From assembly GCA_024195265.1 (NCBI GenBank), contig JAJLRJ010000006.1, forward strand, positions 18,350,641 to 18,414,640: a stretch of DNA of 64,000 bases. The letters run 5' to 3'. Positions 36,201-47,626 of the stretch are shown here, one piece after another. The notes under the pieces are model-generated. The model saw only the letters and a list, made by a program, of their open reading frames with translations. It did no database searches and was not told where the DNA came from. Positions within the stretch are counted from its first letter, which is position 1, and the number at the start of each line of letters is the position of its first letter. A program made the position numbers and the translations under genes. The stretch comes from Dendrophyllia cribrosa (taxonomy: Eukaryota; Cnidaria; Anthozoa; Scleractinia; Dendrophylliidae).

Positions 36201-37474
36201 CGTGCGATCACTCCAATTTTTTTCTCCTTTTTCGAAAATATTCTGTAACTTTTCACTGCAATTGAATATGGGAAATCGCCGACATGTTTTTTTTAGCGCT
36301 TCGTGTCAGGAAACCCGAGAACAAATAAATTAGCAAAATACAATAATCGCTTTGAGTTATAGCGTTTTAAAGCTGATTCGGACGTTTGAATTTAGATGTC
36401 ATAAAAAATTTGACAATTCATTTTATTACCAAGTGGTTTCCATATTTAGATAGCCAGCTCTATAAGCTTTAATTCGATATCTGGGTTTAGGTATATTAAG
36501 CGTAATCTTAAGACGCTAGAGCTGTTATACTGGAGATGCCCCCGAAGGTACACGGGTACCTTAAGGTGGCTCCCAACAGTTTCCAGCACTTTTCAAGACT
36601 TAGAATTTGATGGGTCATTATAACCACTCTTTATCAGTTGATTCTACAATCATGATATCAAACGAATGCCCAATGATTGGTGAACATGTTGTTATAATTT
36701 TTGTGACACAATATGTTACTATAGCAACAGTATAACGTGCTGAAAACACACTTAATAATTTAGCTTTAAGTGTTAATAACTCAAAAAATGACTCTGTGAA
36801 CCCCATTTTTTATTGTTGAATTTTGATCAGTAGGATAAGATGCAACTTTTGGCAAAGTTTAAAAAAATTCTGAATGAGAGGTTCAGAGCTACCTTAAATT
36901 TTCGAAAATTTAAGGTGGCTCTGAACCCCTCTTACAGAATTTTTTTAAACTTTGCCAAAAATTGCATAATTATATATATATATATGTTGTGGTTCAAATT
37001 TTTCTTTGGTTTAAAAATTTTCAAACCAGTTTAGTTTTTATTTTCCTTTGTCTCATGTTCATTATCATATTCTGAGACAAAGGAAAACAAAAACTAAACT
37101 GGTTTGAAAATTTTCAAACCAAAGAAAAAATTGAACCACAACATATATATACAATTAAAATGATTTCAAACTAGTTTAGTTTTTATTTTATTTTGTTCCA
37201 GATTAATTTTTATTACCAAAATCCTAAGACAAAGAAAAGTAAAAATCAAACTACTTTGAAATCATTTTAACCTAAAATCATTTTAAACTAAAACATACAC
37301 CACATGCACTGCCAAGCCTGATGTAAAATGTTGTTGTATTTTTTGACAGATTCTGAGCAGTCTGAGAAGCAGCCTACCTCAGGACTTCAGAGAGTTTTTA
37401 AGTACAAAATTATGAATAAATTATTTGTATTATGTTTATTATTGAACACATCTCTAACCCAGCCATTACTTTAA
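33263..37474 (+). CDS. Unrecognised five-exon gene
   Basis: Exons inferred from matching GT-AG borders with consistent phase: 33261-33395 (ATG at 33263), 33510-33553, 34447-34474, 35599-35703, 37350-37474 (TAA). The product would be about 144 residues. Exon one encodes a well-formed stretch (THWETSDKVLFSQHGQALEA, then KYAFTLYVEEKQAGQRLER) that looks helical and conserved in style. The rest is charged and Glu/Asp/Lys-rich (EEKDLKEFLRLQKLASEDDE). The last exon has a hydrophobic tail after an AATAAA at about 37412, so the true 3' end may use another frame or exon. I do not recognise the family. All four introns keep frame, which is unlikely by chance; I do not know whether 5' exons exist upstream. 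Confidence 0.55.
34886..35057. repeat. Foldback MITE with CCCATTTCCGAGTTGC ends
   Basis: CCCATTTCCGAGTTGCTCTT...CCGAGGCCAAGTGCAAAA is mirrored by TTTTGCACTTGGCCTCGG...GAGCAACTCAGAAATGGG. Arms of about 55 bp surround an AT-rich loop. In an intron of the unrecognised + strand gene. Confidence 0.75.
35100..35490. repeat. Inverted-repeat element with TAAAGGGGCATTGTCAC ends
   Basis: TAAAGGGGCATTGTCACGC at the left is mirrored by GGTGACAGTGTCCCTTTAA at the right. Contains the CAAGTTGCAATCCATTTCC and CCATTATTTTAAGGTTTCCA blocks found as partial copies at about 17300 and 21690. It lies in an intron of the unrecognised gene. Confidence 0.7.
36842..36965. repeat. Near-perfect palindrome
   Basis: GCAACTTTTGGCAAAGTTTA...TCAGAGCTACCTTAAATTTT folds onto AAAATTTAAGGTGGCTCTGA...TAAACTTTGCCAAAAATTGC with almost no loop (centre TTCGAA). 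About 124 bp. Confidence 0.75.
36984..37144. repeat. Foldback MITE of the ATGTTGTGGTTCA family (copy 4, cleanest)
   Basis: ATGTTGTGGTTCAAATTTTT...TTTTCAAACCAGTTTAG is mirrored base for base by CTAAACTGGTTTGAAAA...TTGAACCACAACAT, around TTTGTCTCATGTTCATTATC. It lies in a TA repeat, which suggests insertion at TA-rich sites. A decayed relative follows at about 37155-37290. Confidence 0.8.
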
Positions 37475-38648
37475 TAGAACTTTAATTATACACTGCACAT
37501 CCATTTGCTAATACACAATACCTTTTCCCTAGCTTGTTTTTGGTCATGGGAGATTCTAAAGTTTATTTCATTGTCAGCCCAATTAGAAACGAGAACAACC
37601 AGTGTCAAGAGAGAGAAATAAACCACTATGTTATTAGCTGGTCACCACACCTTATAAGCAGAAGACTCTGACCAAATTGCTAGTGAAAAAATTGCCCTTT
37701 TTTCTAAAAAATGAAGTGCAATCCACTGAAAATACAGGGCACATTAGAAAATGCAGTTTATTCTTAGGAATGATGAGTGTGATGTCACTACTGATTGTTC
37801 ATTACATGGGGTGACAGTAAGTTAAATGTGCGCTATATGATAAATATTCTCATACCATAAATCCTCTTTTTAAGCCCCCCCTCTCAAATAAGCCCTCTTC
37901 CCCCCTTTTTGGAGCAAGAAATTTGTTAGGCCCTCCACCTCTCCTTATAAAGCCCCTCCCCCCTCAAATGTGCTTGAATAACCCTCCCCCCCCCCCAAAA
38001 AAAAAAAAAAAAAATCAAGATTTAGTCATTCATTTTATGGAATAACAAATCATGTGTTTAACATACAGTCTGGAATAAATTATTTGATAGAACACTAGTA
38101 ACTGCCTCTTGTAATGAAGTGTTTGTGTTTTACCAGCTGTAGTGGTTAAGCAGAAGGGTTCAGAAGGCTAAGTTTGTGGGTTGTGGTTGGTGGATTTTGA
38201 TGCACTTTCTGTTTTCAGGGGTCCATTAGTTATCATGGTAATTATGATGGACAGTAAATGTAAAACACAATTGATAATTTGGTTTTGAACTTCACAGTCT
38301 GCACGTGAATGAAACGTGCAGTAACAACCCACACAGGAGTTGTTAGTGTTCATTACATGATTAATCACTACTCATTTGAGCATTAAAAACTCCTAAAAGG
38401 TGATGACTGAGAGAGGGGTGGGCTAATATTTTATATTACATCTACAGGCTTTATAATATTATTACAACTTAAGAAAAGTAGTATTTATGGGTGTTATATA
38501 TAGTTTCTTTGTGATTTTTTTCAGTGCTTTGGTGTCACCAGTGCGTTCATTCCTTGGACAGTAAATGGACATGTACATAGATTGTTTCAGATTAAAAACA
38601 TTTAGATTTAACAAGGAAAACAGCAAGAGTAAAAGAAATTACAATTTA

Positions 38649-38810
38649 GGGCCTGGTTGCACTACAGTCAAAAACAAAAATTAGCCCGTGCAAAAATCAA
38701 AGAAAAAAAAAAAAGAAACCGCTCCGGTGGGACATGCTTTTTGTGGAATGTTTTTTTTTGTCATTTTGCACGGGCTAATTTTTGTTTTTGACTGTAGTGC
38801 GACCAGGCCC
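38649..38810. repeat. Foldback MITE with GGGCCTGGTTGCACTACAG ends
   Basis: GGGCCTGGTTGCACTACAGT...AATTAGCCCGTGCAAAA pairs with TTTTGCACGGGCTAATT...ACTGTAGTGCGACCAGGCCC. About 65-bp arms with few mismatches. The stretch 37475-38648 holds C-rich and A-run low-complexity sequence (about 37880-38010) and nothing else I can support. Confidence 0.8.
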
Positions 38811-39233
38811 TTACTCTTTGTAAATATTTTCTGAATTCTTATGTTTCTATGGAAACGTATATTATAATAACTATATTGAAATTTGTCAGAATTTTATCAT
38901 TTATTTTGTACATGCCATTTTTGACAACAAAAAATGTATAAAAGAGAACATTGATCTGAGACTCCTCACTTTTGTAAATGAAATTTAGTTAATTTTATAT
39001 CTTTTTCTAAATATCTTAATTTACGGAAAAAATATTACAATTATTTATTTTTCGGTTAATTTCAATTAAACCGTTTTTTGTTAATTGTTTGTTTTGTTTG
39101 TTTTAGTGTTGTTTTTAATTATGTTTACAGTTGCATCCTTATGTCTTGGCGCAACGTGATGTTAAACTGTAAACAAAGTCCAAGGCCAACTTTTCCACTC
39201 TCCATAAATATCAGTTGTGATATTTATGGAGTG

Positions 39234-39842
39234 AATAGACCATTTTACAGTTGTGTGCTTAGTACCCTGACCTTTGAGTGGAAGTGAGGCTGGAGTTTAC
39301 TTTGTTGGGTGTTTCTTGGTGTTGCGGAAGCCATTGTTGGTTAGCTTTTGTCCCAGGGGGGGGGGGGGGGGGGGGGAGGGGGGTGTAATCCCCCAAAATA
39401 CCTATACGGGTATGTGCCGCCCAACGGGGTCGTGATTTTGGGACTCCTGATCTAGAACGGGGTATCCATTTTAGAGACGTTTCCTAGAACGAGGTATATT
39501 TCGAACGCACGAAAGCTTCAGATTATCAGCAACCATTTTTTCTAGAACAGGGTATTAAAAATTGACCTATTTCTAGAATGGGGTATCATTTTGAGTGCAA
39601 ATTCTTTCTAAAACGGGGTCTAAATTTGGAGACCAGGGCGGCACATACCCACCCAAAATATACCCGACTACCCCCCCCCCCCTCCCCGGGGCTTTTGTGT
39701 TGTGTGTTACGTCATTTCGTGATCACACCATCCCCAACACCAAGAAACTACCACTTTGTTTTGATACAAACCTTCCTGCTTTTCATATGTAAATCATGTT
39801 AGTTAGCATAAGAACAACATGATTTACATATAAAAAGAAGAA

Positions 39843-39877
<35 letters not shown>

Positions 39878-39927
39878 TTTCCACACAAAAACCAGGTTAC
39901 TAAGTAGACACTGTAAAATGGTCTATT
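39234..39927. mobile_element. Three-level nested transposon
   Basis: Outer ends AATAGACCATTTTACAG (39234) and CTGTAAAATGGTCTATT (to 39927) are inverted, with GGCTGGAGTTxACxTTGTT / AACAAGGTCAACTCCAGCC mirrored inside. Between them lies a TTTCTTGGTGTTG-ended MITE (39311-39749), which itself holds a 339-bp element (39352-39690). Flanking 39133-39232 contains a short direct/inverted CTCCATAAATATCA hairpin. Confidence 0.75.
39352..39690. mobile_element. Non-autonomous element with 8-bp target duplication (hAT-like)
   Basis: It begins CCCAGGGG and ends CCCCGGG, with GGTATGTGCCGCCC / GGGCGGCACATACCC mirrored inside, and G/C homopolymers at both ends. GCTTTTGT stands on both sides (39344-39351 and 39691-39698), whereas the sister MITE at 29239-29355 has this word once, as expected for an 8-bp target-site duplication. 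Eight-base duplications are the rule for hAT elements. The interior repeats TCTAGAACGGGGTAT several times. Confidence 0.75.
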
Positions 39928-41460
39928 GTGATTGCTTACCGTGAGTGATGTAGACCCGCCAAGTCTCACTCCTTAGGCGCGACTCTCACGCGACTCACGC
40001 CTGCGAGTCCAAAACTCCGATCTCACGCCTATGGAGCAATTTCTCACGCCTGATTTACAGATTTGAGCTATCTGCCTTAACTGATCTCATGATCCAATTA
40101 AAAATATACTTACGTTCATGTAGGTTTTTATTGTTCTGAACATTACAATTACAGAGGTCCATGGAAACTTCCGAATTCTTCGGAAGATCTTCGGAATAGA
40201 TCGGGTTCTCTTCGGATTTGGTCGGGTCGCCTTCGGAAATCCTGGCACTCCCACGAAATATTCTCACACCTATCACTCGTAAAAAGTTGGCAGGTATATG
40301 ATGATGGTTTTTGAAACTTGGCACGTTCAAGTGCAATTACCTGATCTTGAAAGAATCTGCAGCCGGTTTATGAGACGCGTTGAAGCATTACAAAGGTCAG
40401 TTTCTATACGCACGGCTGACGCTAACGACGCTACACAGCTGATGAATTTTAACAAAAATTGTCTCTGCAAGTTTTTAATAACTCCCTTCGCACACTGCAA
40501 TCATTTTACACCATAACAAAGTAAAATATCTTCGTTTTAACAGTAATTTAATTCGAATTTCCCAAAAAAAACCAGCATATTAATGTAATCTAAGCAATAC
40601 TGAGCTAGTCACGACATGTTATCAAGGTGACTGTTTTTTCAGGCGGTTCTTGTGACATTCGATTCTATAAAAAGTTGAAACATAGGCTTTATAAAGTTAC
40701 TCAGCAAGTGTGTAGAATTCATGTGACTATGATACAACTTTTATATAAAAACAGCCTAACGTTGTGGTTGTTCTTTTTGATGAAGATGTTTTTTCGAAGA
40801 CACTCATAACTGCCATAAGTGGAAACTGAAGGGTCCTGAAGTTGTCGTGTGTTATAGCCTTGCTGGTTTTGACAGTGATACTGTGAGTTGGCAAGTCGTT
40901 TCAGTCCGCAGTTCATCAGTTCTTTCGCAACGTTAAGCTTTTAAAATATCAAGGAGATATCTTTAGACCAAACAACTCCACTTTACAACGACCTAGGCCA
41001 TTCTATCAGCATATATAAGCTTTTCAAAAAAAATGTTTTTGAAAATATCGTAAAATCTTGGGCAGTCGTCAGACCCTCTTCAGTACCGTGTCACATTTAC
41101 TTAACGTGTTTGTTCTTCGAACGAAAATATTGAAATAACTTACTGTTACCAAGTCAATAATATTTCAAATGTTAAATATATATGATTAATATGTTTAGAG
41201 GTGGGCCCAGATTAATCTTCGTTGTGCATTAGTCACGTTCATCCATCTTAAGCTTCCGGGTTTAATGATGCGAAACCATCAAGAGCCCATATAAACCAGG
41301 CCCGTAAATTCAGTAAATTAGAGCAAGCTTTCGGTTTCGCAGCCAGTATGGAATTTCGTCTTGCCTTTGCATGTAAATGAACAAAATCTTTAAAAGTGTT
41401 TTGAATGCATTCCGCCACAAGTTGACAATATAAATATTGACCTCTGAAAGTAAGGTAGTT

Positions 41461-41757
41461 TTATCTGCCTCCATAACGATACGCTTGTAGCCAGAGCCGG
41501 TCTCCTTCGCTCAAATTCTGCGGTCCAGAGAAATGAGAAGCACCTGAAGAAAATGATCGAGTTGTTTTCTTCTTTTCTTTAGAAAGACGACATGACTGTT
41601 GTTGATTTAAGGGCATACACTGAGACACGCTAGCACTGCCGTTTTGAACATATCCTTTCCTTCTATCTCGAGTTTGTTGTCGTTTTCTTCTAAGGAAAAT
41701 AAAATGAAAACATCCTCCAGACAAAAAGAGAGCAACTAAGATTCCTACTTTAGACAT
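41461..41757 (-). CDS. Possible small single-pass membrane protein
   Basis: An open frame of 98 codons from ATG 41757 to TAA 41461-41463. The N terminus MSKVGILVALFLSGGCFHFI is hydrophobic and is followed by FLRRKRQQTRDRRK, the pattern of a short transmembrane anchor with a positive cytosolic flank. The remainder is Ser/Lys/Gln-rich and ends SEGDRLWLQAYRYGGR. The frame continues upstream to 41802. I know no family for it. It is not inside a recognised repeat, which slightly favours a real small gene; the evidence is otherwise only the open frame and composition. Confidence 0.35.
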   Translation of the reverse strand: MSKVGILVALFLSGGCFHFIFLRRKRQQTRDRRKGYVQNGSASVSQCMPLNQQQSCRLSKEKKKTTRSFSSGASHFSGPQNLSEGDRLWLQAYRYGGR

Positions 41758-43470
41758 TTTGCTTGGATTGTGTGAGGCTGGGTATCTTGTACCAACTCGC
41801 ACCTTTACAATCGATAAATATCTATGAAAGTGGGCAGACGAAAAACACTTCGCGGACGTCAGTTAACGCGAGTGCAGACCGATTTTGAAATCTTGAGGCT
41901 CTTTAAACAGCTTTCCATAGTGTTGCTTGAGCCTGTTCTTCAGTTTGTCTGTATATCCGTAGTAGTCGTAGTGGGACGTGGAGAAACATGTAGTAAACAT
42001 GTTTACAAGTTCATTATGCATTGGAGTCGTTACCTCGATTGTCACCTCACACAAATGAAAGGTCGACCACAAGCTCTCCAAACAAAAGAATAATAGTTTC
42101 CTGTGGAAAGCGCTATTGGTTAATATTGTTTTAGAATACCGCGTGTACGTGTTGTATGTCCTCATCCGTGTAAGCTCCACAAAAAACAAAAAACAGCTCC
42201 ACAGAAACGGCGTTTCTTCAGCGTTTCCGACCGTAAGCATGTAAATAATATATATTTGAAGACGCTAGTGCCAATTTGTTGGTGATTTATGTCAAAATTT
42301 CTTTCTCTATTTTTGCAACCTTCAGATTGTTTAATTTGCCCCGTTTCTGTGAACTATGAATTCTATAGAAATGAAAATAAGAAAAACATTTCCAGAATAC
42401 TTTGCACTTGAGAAATGTTAATTTAATGTTTCGTCATTGAAGATACTTAGTATTTACATCTACCATGAAATTTTTTTACATTGAAATATTTGTCTGGAAT
42501 ACGACATGTATATAACATGGCACCAGCAAGAAACAAAGCATAAATAGAATGGAATGGGCTGGATTGCAGAATACCCGGACCACTTATTTGCATCTCATTG
42601 AATAACAAAAGTGCCTATTGTTATTTGCCTCGTTCTACAAAGCATACCGGCACATATAAATGAATGGGCCGGGTATTCTGCAATCGCTCCATAGAATGTT
42701 TTTGAAAAGAAAAACCTGTATAATGTATGCTAATCCCAAAGGAAGTCTATTGTTTTGGCTATTATATTGTTCTCTTTTATAATGGCGCGTATACATAATT
42801 AATGTATGGGGTGATACGGAAATCTTGCCGAATATTCTCAAATACGTTAGCATATACCAAACATAAAGCTAAACAAATGCTTTTGTCTGGTCGAAATTAT
42901 TTAGTGTCTTAGTGGGCTTAGATGTTGAAAATTCTCTTCGTTTGCATTACATTTATTAGTAGAGAATTGATCTCTGTTTAGAGCTTGTTAATTACGATGT
43001 TTGTTATCCGTTGAATGTAGGCATGTTTATGCCGATGTAAATTATGTGTATGCACGTGCATTAGTATGCGAGTCAGTTCTCGGTCGTTACACTGATGATT
43101 TACCGTAGTTAAATTTTACTTGTTTGTTTTGATTAGTCAGTTCCATCGCTGAACTTTATTTGAATATTATCCATCAGTTTTTTTCCTGCAATAATTAAAT
43201 TGAGCAGATCACTAAATTATCAATGGCCCCGTAGGATGGGTCGCCGGAGTTTTGAGCTTTGGTTCTTATCCAGGTTTCCTTCAATTTTTTCCCGTGAGTT
43301 TCGGGTTTTTAAGTAGTTTTTACCTGACCTCCGAGTATCTTTTGTGATGCGCTCTCAATTCTCCAGTTATTAATTATTATTTTTTTGTATGATATTTAGC
43401 TGTAAGTTGTCATTTTTTATGGCATACGTGTGCAATAAGGTGTAAAACGAACAACTACGGCCCAATTCTT

Positions 43471-43625
43471 GGTTTGCAACCACGTGACAAGGCGGCCATG
43501 TTGGTGGTCAATACAATGCAATTTTTGTCGCAGAATTTGCATGAAAATAGAGTTTAGTTCCCAGCGGAGAGAAACGCTTTTGTTCTTGACCACCAACATG
43601 TCCGCTGTGACGTCACGTGCAAACC
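43471..43625. repeat. Foldback MITE with GGTTTGCAACCACGTGAC ends
   Basis: GGTTTGCAACCACGTGAC...GGCGGCCATGTTGGTGGTCA pairs with TGACCACCAACATGTCCGC...GTCACGTGCAAACC. Same GGCCATGTTGGTG core as 12641-12797 and 44576-44722. The region 41803-43470 shows no feature beyond AT-rich DNA. Confidence 0.75.
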
Positions 43626-43637
43626 AGCAATACTCCA

Positions 43638-43784
43638 GGCCCCGGTTGTTCAAAAGGTGGATAGCGCTATCCATCGGATAAATCACTATCCAGTGGATAA
43701 GCATTAGCAAAACCAACTGTGTTATCCACTGGATAGTGATTTATCCGATAGATAGCGCTATCCATCTTTTGAACAACCGGGGCC
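43638..43784. repeat. Foldback MITE with GGCCCCGGTTGTTCAAA ends
   Basis: GGCCCCGGTTGTTCAAAAGG...GGATAAATCACTATCCAGTG is mirrored by CACTGGATAGTGATTTATCC...TTTGAACAACCGGGGCC. Two internal GATAGCGCTATC palindromes add to the structure. It starts 12 bp after the preceding MITE. Confidence 0.85.
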
Positions 43785-43829
43785 AGAAGTTGTTGTCCAG
43801 TCGTCATGATTTGTTTGCAGTTTTCCGTC

Positions 43830-45126
43830 AACCTCGTTCCCAGGGCTTCTCTCTCTTCAGCTACGTCATCATCGGGAGAGACCCTGGTTGCGGCTGGTCA
43901 CGTGCCACCCTGTGACAAAATATTTTCCATCGGGGAAGGGTCAATAACTACTTTTGTTGATCTTCTCGAACGGACAGAAGACGAAAGAAATGCCTGTCAA
44001 GAGGCTCATTCGTTCAAACACACAGGCATTTAACATTTTAATATGTACACCTTTGAATATCCTGTTCCAGGCGTTTAGATTGTGGGAGCAGCGAAAAGCG
44101 ACGCGCGCTCGTTTTTTCTCTTGCGCCCGATTTTTCTTTCGCGCGCCACAAACTTAACGCCTGGAACAAGCTAACCTTTGAAAGCCTCCGTTCACCTTCT
44201 AAATTCGACAAAGGTAAAAAGAGCCAGATGTTTATTTATCCAGATTTGAATTCGATATTGCCTGAACAAAATATAACATCACACACATCAGCACATCGTT
44301 TGCTTTATAAAATGATGCTTTTATTGACCAGAATGTAATAATTCTTGTAGTTTGCGTGCTGCATTCGTGTCTAAATCTTAGCTTGCAGATAAAATATAAA
44401 ATATATTAAATCTGTATAATGTTGCCCAATGTAATATATTGATCTTGTCAACAAAGTGAATTGATTTCGATCGGTCGCCTATTCTCTGAGTTAAGTTAGG
44501 TTTTTCGGCTAATTGGCCGTCTGACAGTATAAATTTAGCACAAAATAAAGCATAAGGATAAAGATTACCTCTGTATAGGTGGTTTGCAACCAATCTCTAG
44601 AGACATAGATAACAATAGTGAAACGAACAAATGCTGGTGGACGAACAAAAGGAGCTAATGATAGAACTATTGTTTATGTCCACCAGCATGGCGGCGATGA
44701 CGTAACATGAAAACCACCTATTCACATATTTAGGAGCCTGATACTGGGTTAATGTCGAATTCAGCTCGGTTCGTGGCATTTGCCAGCGCGAAATATTGAC
44801 CATCGCGACGTTTGTTTCCATCCCTGAAGAAACGAGGTTTTGCAACGTACTTTCCGTCGCTCAGAAACGTTTTGGCTGAGTTGACAACAAAATGAACCGC
44901 TTATAGGTCGAAAATACTGTTGTGATCACGAAATGCTTGGCTATAAGCTTGTTCTGATGACCGATAATACATCAAAACACTTCTGCCTTTAATACACTTT
45001 ACTACCCCTCCCCTAACATAAATTTTTGTTAGCTCCCAGATTCTGGGAGCCACGTGACCAGCCGCAACCAGGGTCTCTCCCGATGATGACGTAGCTGAAG
45101 AGAGGGAGGCCCTGGGAACGAGGTTG
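43830..45126. mobile_element. 1.3-kb inverted-repeat element with AACCTCGTTCCCAGGG ends
   Basis: Arms of about 80 bp, AACCTCGTTCCCAGGGCTTC...CTGGTCACGTG at the left and CACGTGACCAGCC...GCCCTGGGAACGAGGTT at the right, are inverted. Both arms translate as the same peptide on opposite strands, which is why they look coding. Inside lie a GCGCGC-rich hairpin (about 44064-44167) and another MITE (44576-44722). No transposase is visible. Confidence 0.75.
44576..44722. repeat. Foldback MITE with AGGTGGTTTGCAA ends, nested
   Basis: TAGGTGGTTTGCAAC...TGCTGGTGGAC pairs with GTCCACCAGCATGGCGGC...ATGAAAACCACCTA. It lies inside the 43830-45126 element and belongs with the GGCGGCCATGTTGG family seen at 12641 and 43471. 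Confidence 0.65.
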
Positions 45127-45180
45127 GTTTTCCGTAAGAACAATAGAACGTTCACCCCTAGAAAGTTATTTTCAGAATTT

Positions 45181-45564
45181 ACTCTATGTACATTGAATAG
45201 TTGAATGGTAAAATATTTCTTGTTTTAAACGTCGCGTTTGTAAGTTATAGAGATTTGAATTTACAAAATGCTAATTCGATGACGTCAACCCGGGAATTTG
45301 CCATTATTTCTACACCAATTTAAAATGCACAGTTTACAGCTTGAGAATAATTAATTTGGCAAATACTAAAAATAAACTGTGGATAGTCAAATGATTCGTA
45401 AAAAACATTACTTGGAGGTGAAAACAAGCAGTTGTATAATAAATGATTCCCGGGTTGACGTCATCTAATTAGCATTTTGTAAATTCAAATCTCCTATAAC
45501 TCACAAACGCGACGTTCAAAACCAGAAATATTTTACCATTCAACTTTTCAAAGTACATAGAGTT
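45181..45564. repeat. Foldback element with ACTCTATGTACATTGAA ends
   Basis: Left arm ACTCTATGTAC...TTACAAAATGCTAATTCG...GACGTCAACCCGGGAAT and right arm ATTCCCGGGTTGACGTC...AATTAGCATTTTGTAAATTC...GTACATAGAGT are inverted over about 120 bp each, with a loop of about 110 bp. Confidence 0.8.
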
Positions 45565-46227
45565 GATCCCCGCTTTATTCCATCACCGCAAACAAAAATA
45601 GATTGCGTTAAGCGATTTCCATCAATTTGCAAGACGAATGCGTCTGCAATATATCTTCCACGGCGAAGAGAAGGAGAAAACCCCCTTTTATGTAATTTCA
45701 AACTGGGTACCGCTAGCCTGCATGACAGGCGATTTATGCTGTAGTCCCTGATGAAGAGATAGTAATCTCGAAACGTCGGACGACTGTTATTCGTTTTTTG
45801 GTGCTATTTTTGTGATATTTGACATTCCTGTTTTTACCATATTATGCACCTATCAATGTTAAGCCGCACGGGGGGGGGGGAGGCCCGGTGTAGGCGGGGG
45901 ATTTGACGTAACAAGTCTGCCCGTGGTAGGGACTTTTGATCATTCGTCGAGTCCCGAGGATCGGGACTTTTGACTTTAACTGTTAGTGGCCTGGGCTCCA
46001 CCGACACCATCTTTTAAGTACTTTGCTTAACTTTTGTAAATTTCTCTCGTTTGACTGGACCGCGGTTAACTCAAAATGTCACATCTTGGTTTGTTTACAA
46101 AGTATGCAGTTCCATTTTTTAGTTACTTTAGGACATGCATAGGTCTGTTGGTACTAGTACATAGCACTACACAGTTACCCTTTTATTCTATTTCAGGCGA
46201 TTTATGAGCCAACGGGGGGAGCGAAGC

Positions 46228-46615
46228 GCCTGTCATGCACCTAGCTACTTGGTGTATCCCTGATCATAATGTATGGTACTTCATGTATCCCTTATTGCAG
46301 TGTAATTTAGGGTCGGATTACAGTATCTACGGTTAAAGCGTTGATTTTAGTATTTAGGGTTAAGCACTGTTTCCAATATTTCCAATGTATCGAAAGGGTT
46401 AGTTCTTATATATGGTCTGGGCTAGCAGCATATTATCTTCTTATATATTACAGTTTCCGGCAGCTAGTCCTCGGTGGTGTAGTGGATAGTGTGCATGCAG
46501 CAGATCATACGGCCCGGGTTCGATTCCCTATTCTACTGTTGTTTTATCTTTTATTTCTACTGAAATAAAATAATAAGGGATACACCAAGTACATACCGTC
46601 ATGCAGGCTAGGGTA
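46228..46615. repeat. Inverted-repeat element with an internal tRNA-like SINE head
   Basis: CTGTCATGCACCTAGCTACTTGGTGTATCCCT is mirrored by AGGGATACACCAAGTAC...GTCATGCAGGCTAG. Within it, 46468-46538 on the + strand reads GGTGTAGTGGATAGTGT and then GGGTTCGATTCCC, a pol III A and B box with a perfect B box. The acceptor stem does not pair, so it is a tRNA-derived SINE head, not a tRNA gene. Related words (GGTACCGCTAGCCTGCATGA) recur at about 45706 and 46600. Confidence 0.6.
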
Positions 46616-46866
46616 CCGCTAGTTCCACCAGTTGCTCTAGAGACCTACCTAGAGGAAAATAAAGTACAACTCGCGGAAATTGAGTTGACCCATTCTGAGA
46701 ATAACTCAACCGAAAAGCAAAGCTAAAGCTATCGAGGAGTTAAGGGAAACTCTGAAATCGACATTAAAAAAGCAGACTAAGGACAAAGGACATTATGAAA
46801 AAAGAGGAAAAAATAGAAGAGGGCTTCACCCAACTCAACGTAGAAGAAAACTACAAGCCCCTCCGG

Positions 46867-47131
46867 CGAAGCAACTATGATAGAATCGCAACGATCGCAA
46901 CGGTCGCAGCGATCGTTACGATCGACAATCGCTGCGATTCTTGCGACCCTTGCGATCATATGGAAACCAACACGTTGCGATCCGTTGCGATCGCAGAGAT
47001 AGAAAAATTTCCATCTCTGCGATCGCAATCGCAACGATCGCAAGGATCGCAACGTTTTGGTTTCCATATGATCGCAAGGGTCGCAAGAATTGCAGCGATC
47101 GCCGATCGTTTATATGGAAACCAGGCTTAAG
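46867..47131. repeat. GATCGCAA-reiterated foldback (complete copy)
   Basis: The octamer GATCGCAA/TTGCGATC recurs many times on both strands around a centre near 47010 (GAGATAGAAAAATTTCCATCTC), and ATATGGAAACC words punctuate it. Its right end is ATATGGAAACCAGGCTTAAG, which is the inverse of the start of the partial copy at 47627. The short open frames on both strands (ICDR-type peptides) are artefacts of the repeat. Confidence 0.75.
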
Positions 47132-47626
47132 GTCCACCCCTTACTTGGGAGCGTACTTGACCAATGACAGTAAAGCCGTGCAGCCGTGCAGCTAAAAGCA
47201 CGTGTGCGTGCAACTTTGAATTCCACAGGGAACGAGCTCTCTGCGTCTTGGTTTACGATTCGCAGTCACGGACGACTTCTAAAAGACTCTCAAGCAGGAT
47301 CTCAAGTTTTACTTTAGCTATTGTATTGGAAGGCGTATTTCAAGCCGACTTGGGTAAAAAATTCTACATTGAGAAAAAAGGTTGTAGTCTAATTCTCAGG
47401 TTTAGCCAATCAAAAACACTACAGCCATGCGCGCATTCAATACTCATAAGTTACAAAAACATGTTTTTATGACGAGCACGAAAAAGTTCCCAAAAATTAA
47501 CAAAAAGTGAGCATAGCGTTACACCAGGCTCTGATACGATGTTTTGCTGAATTAAGTTCAAATAAAACTTGACATGATAAGAAAAAATATTTTACTATCG
47601 ACTTAGCGTTTTATGCATATCGTACT

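Noticed and set aside
43806..45155. Matching NLVPRASLSSATSSSGETLVAAGHV frames on opposite strands
   Set aside because: They are the two inverted arms of one transposable element read on opposite strands, not genes.
46470..46538. tRNA gene
   Set aside because: A and B boxes are good, but acceptor and anticodon stems do not pair; it is a SINE head inside an inverted-repeat element.
46777..47195. Overlapping frames rich in RSLRSQRSQ / DRCDRCD peptides
   Set aside because: Produced by reiterated GATCGCAA words on both strands.
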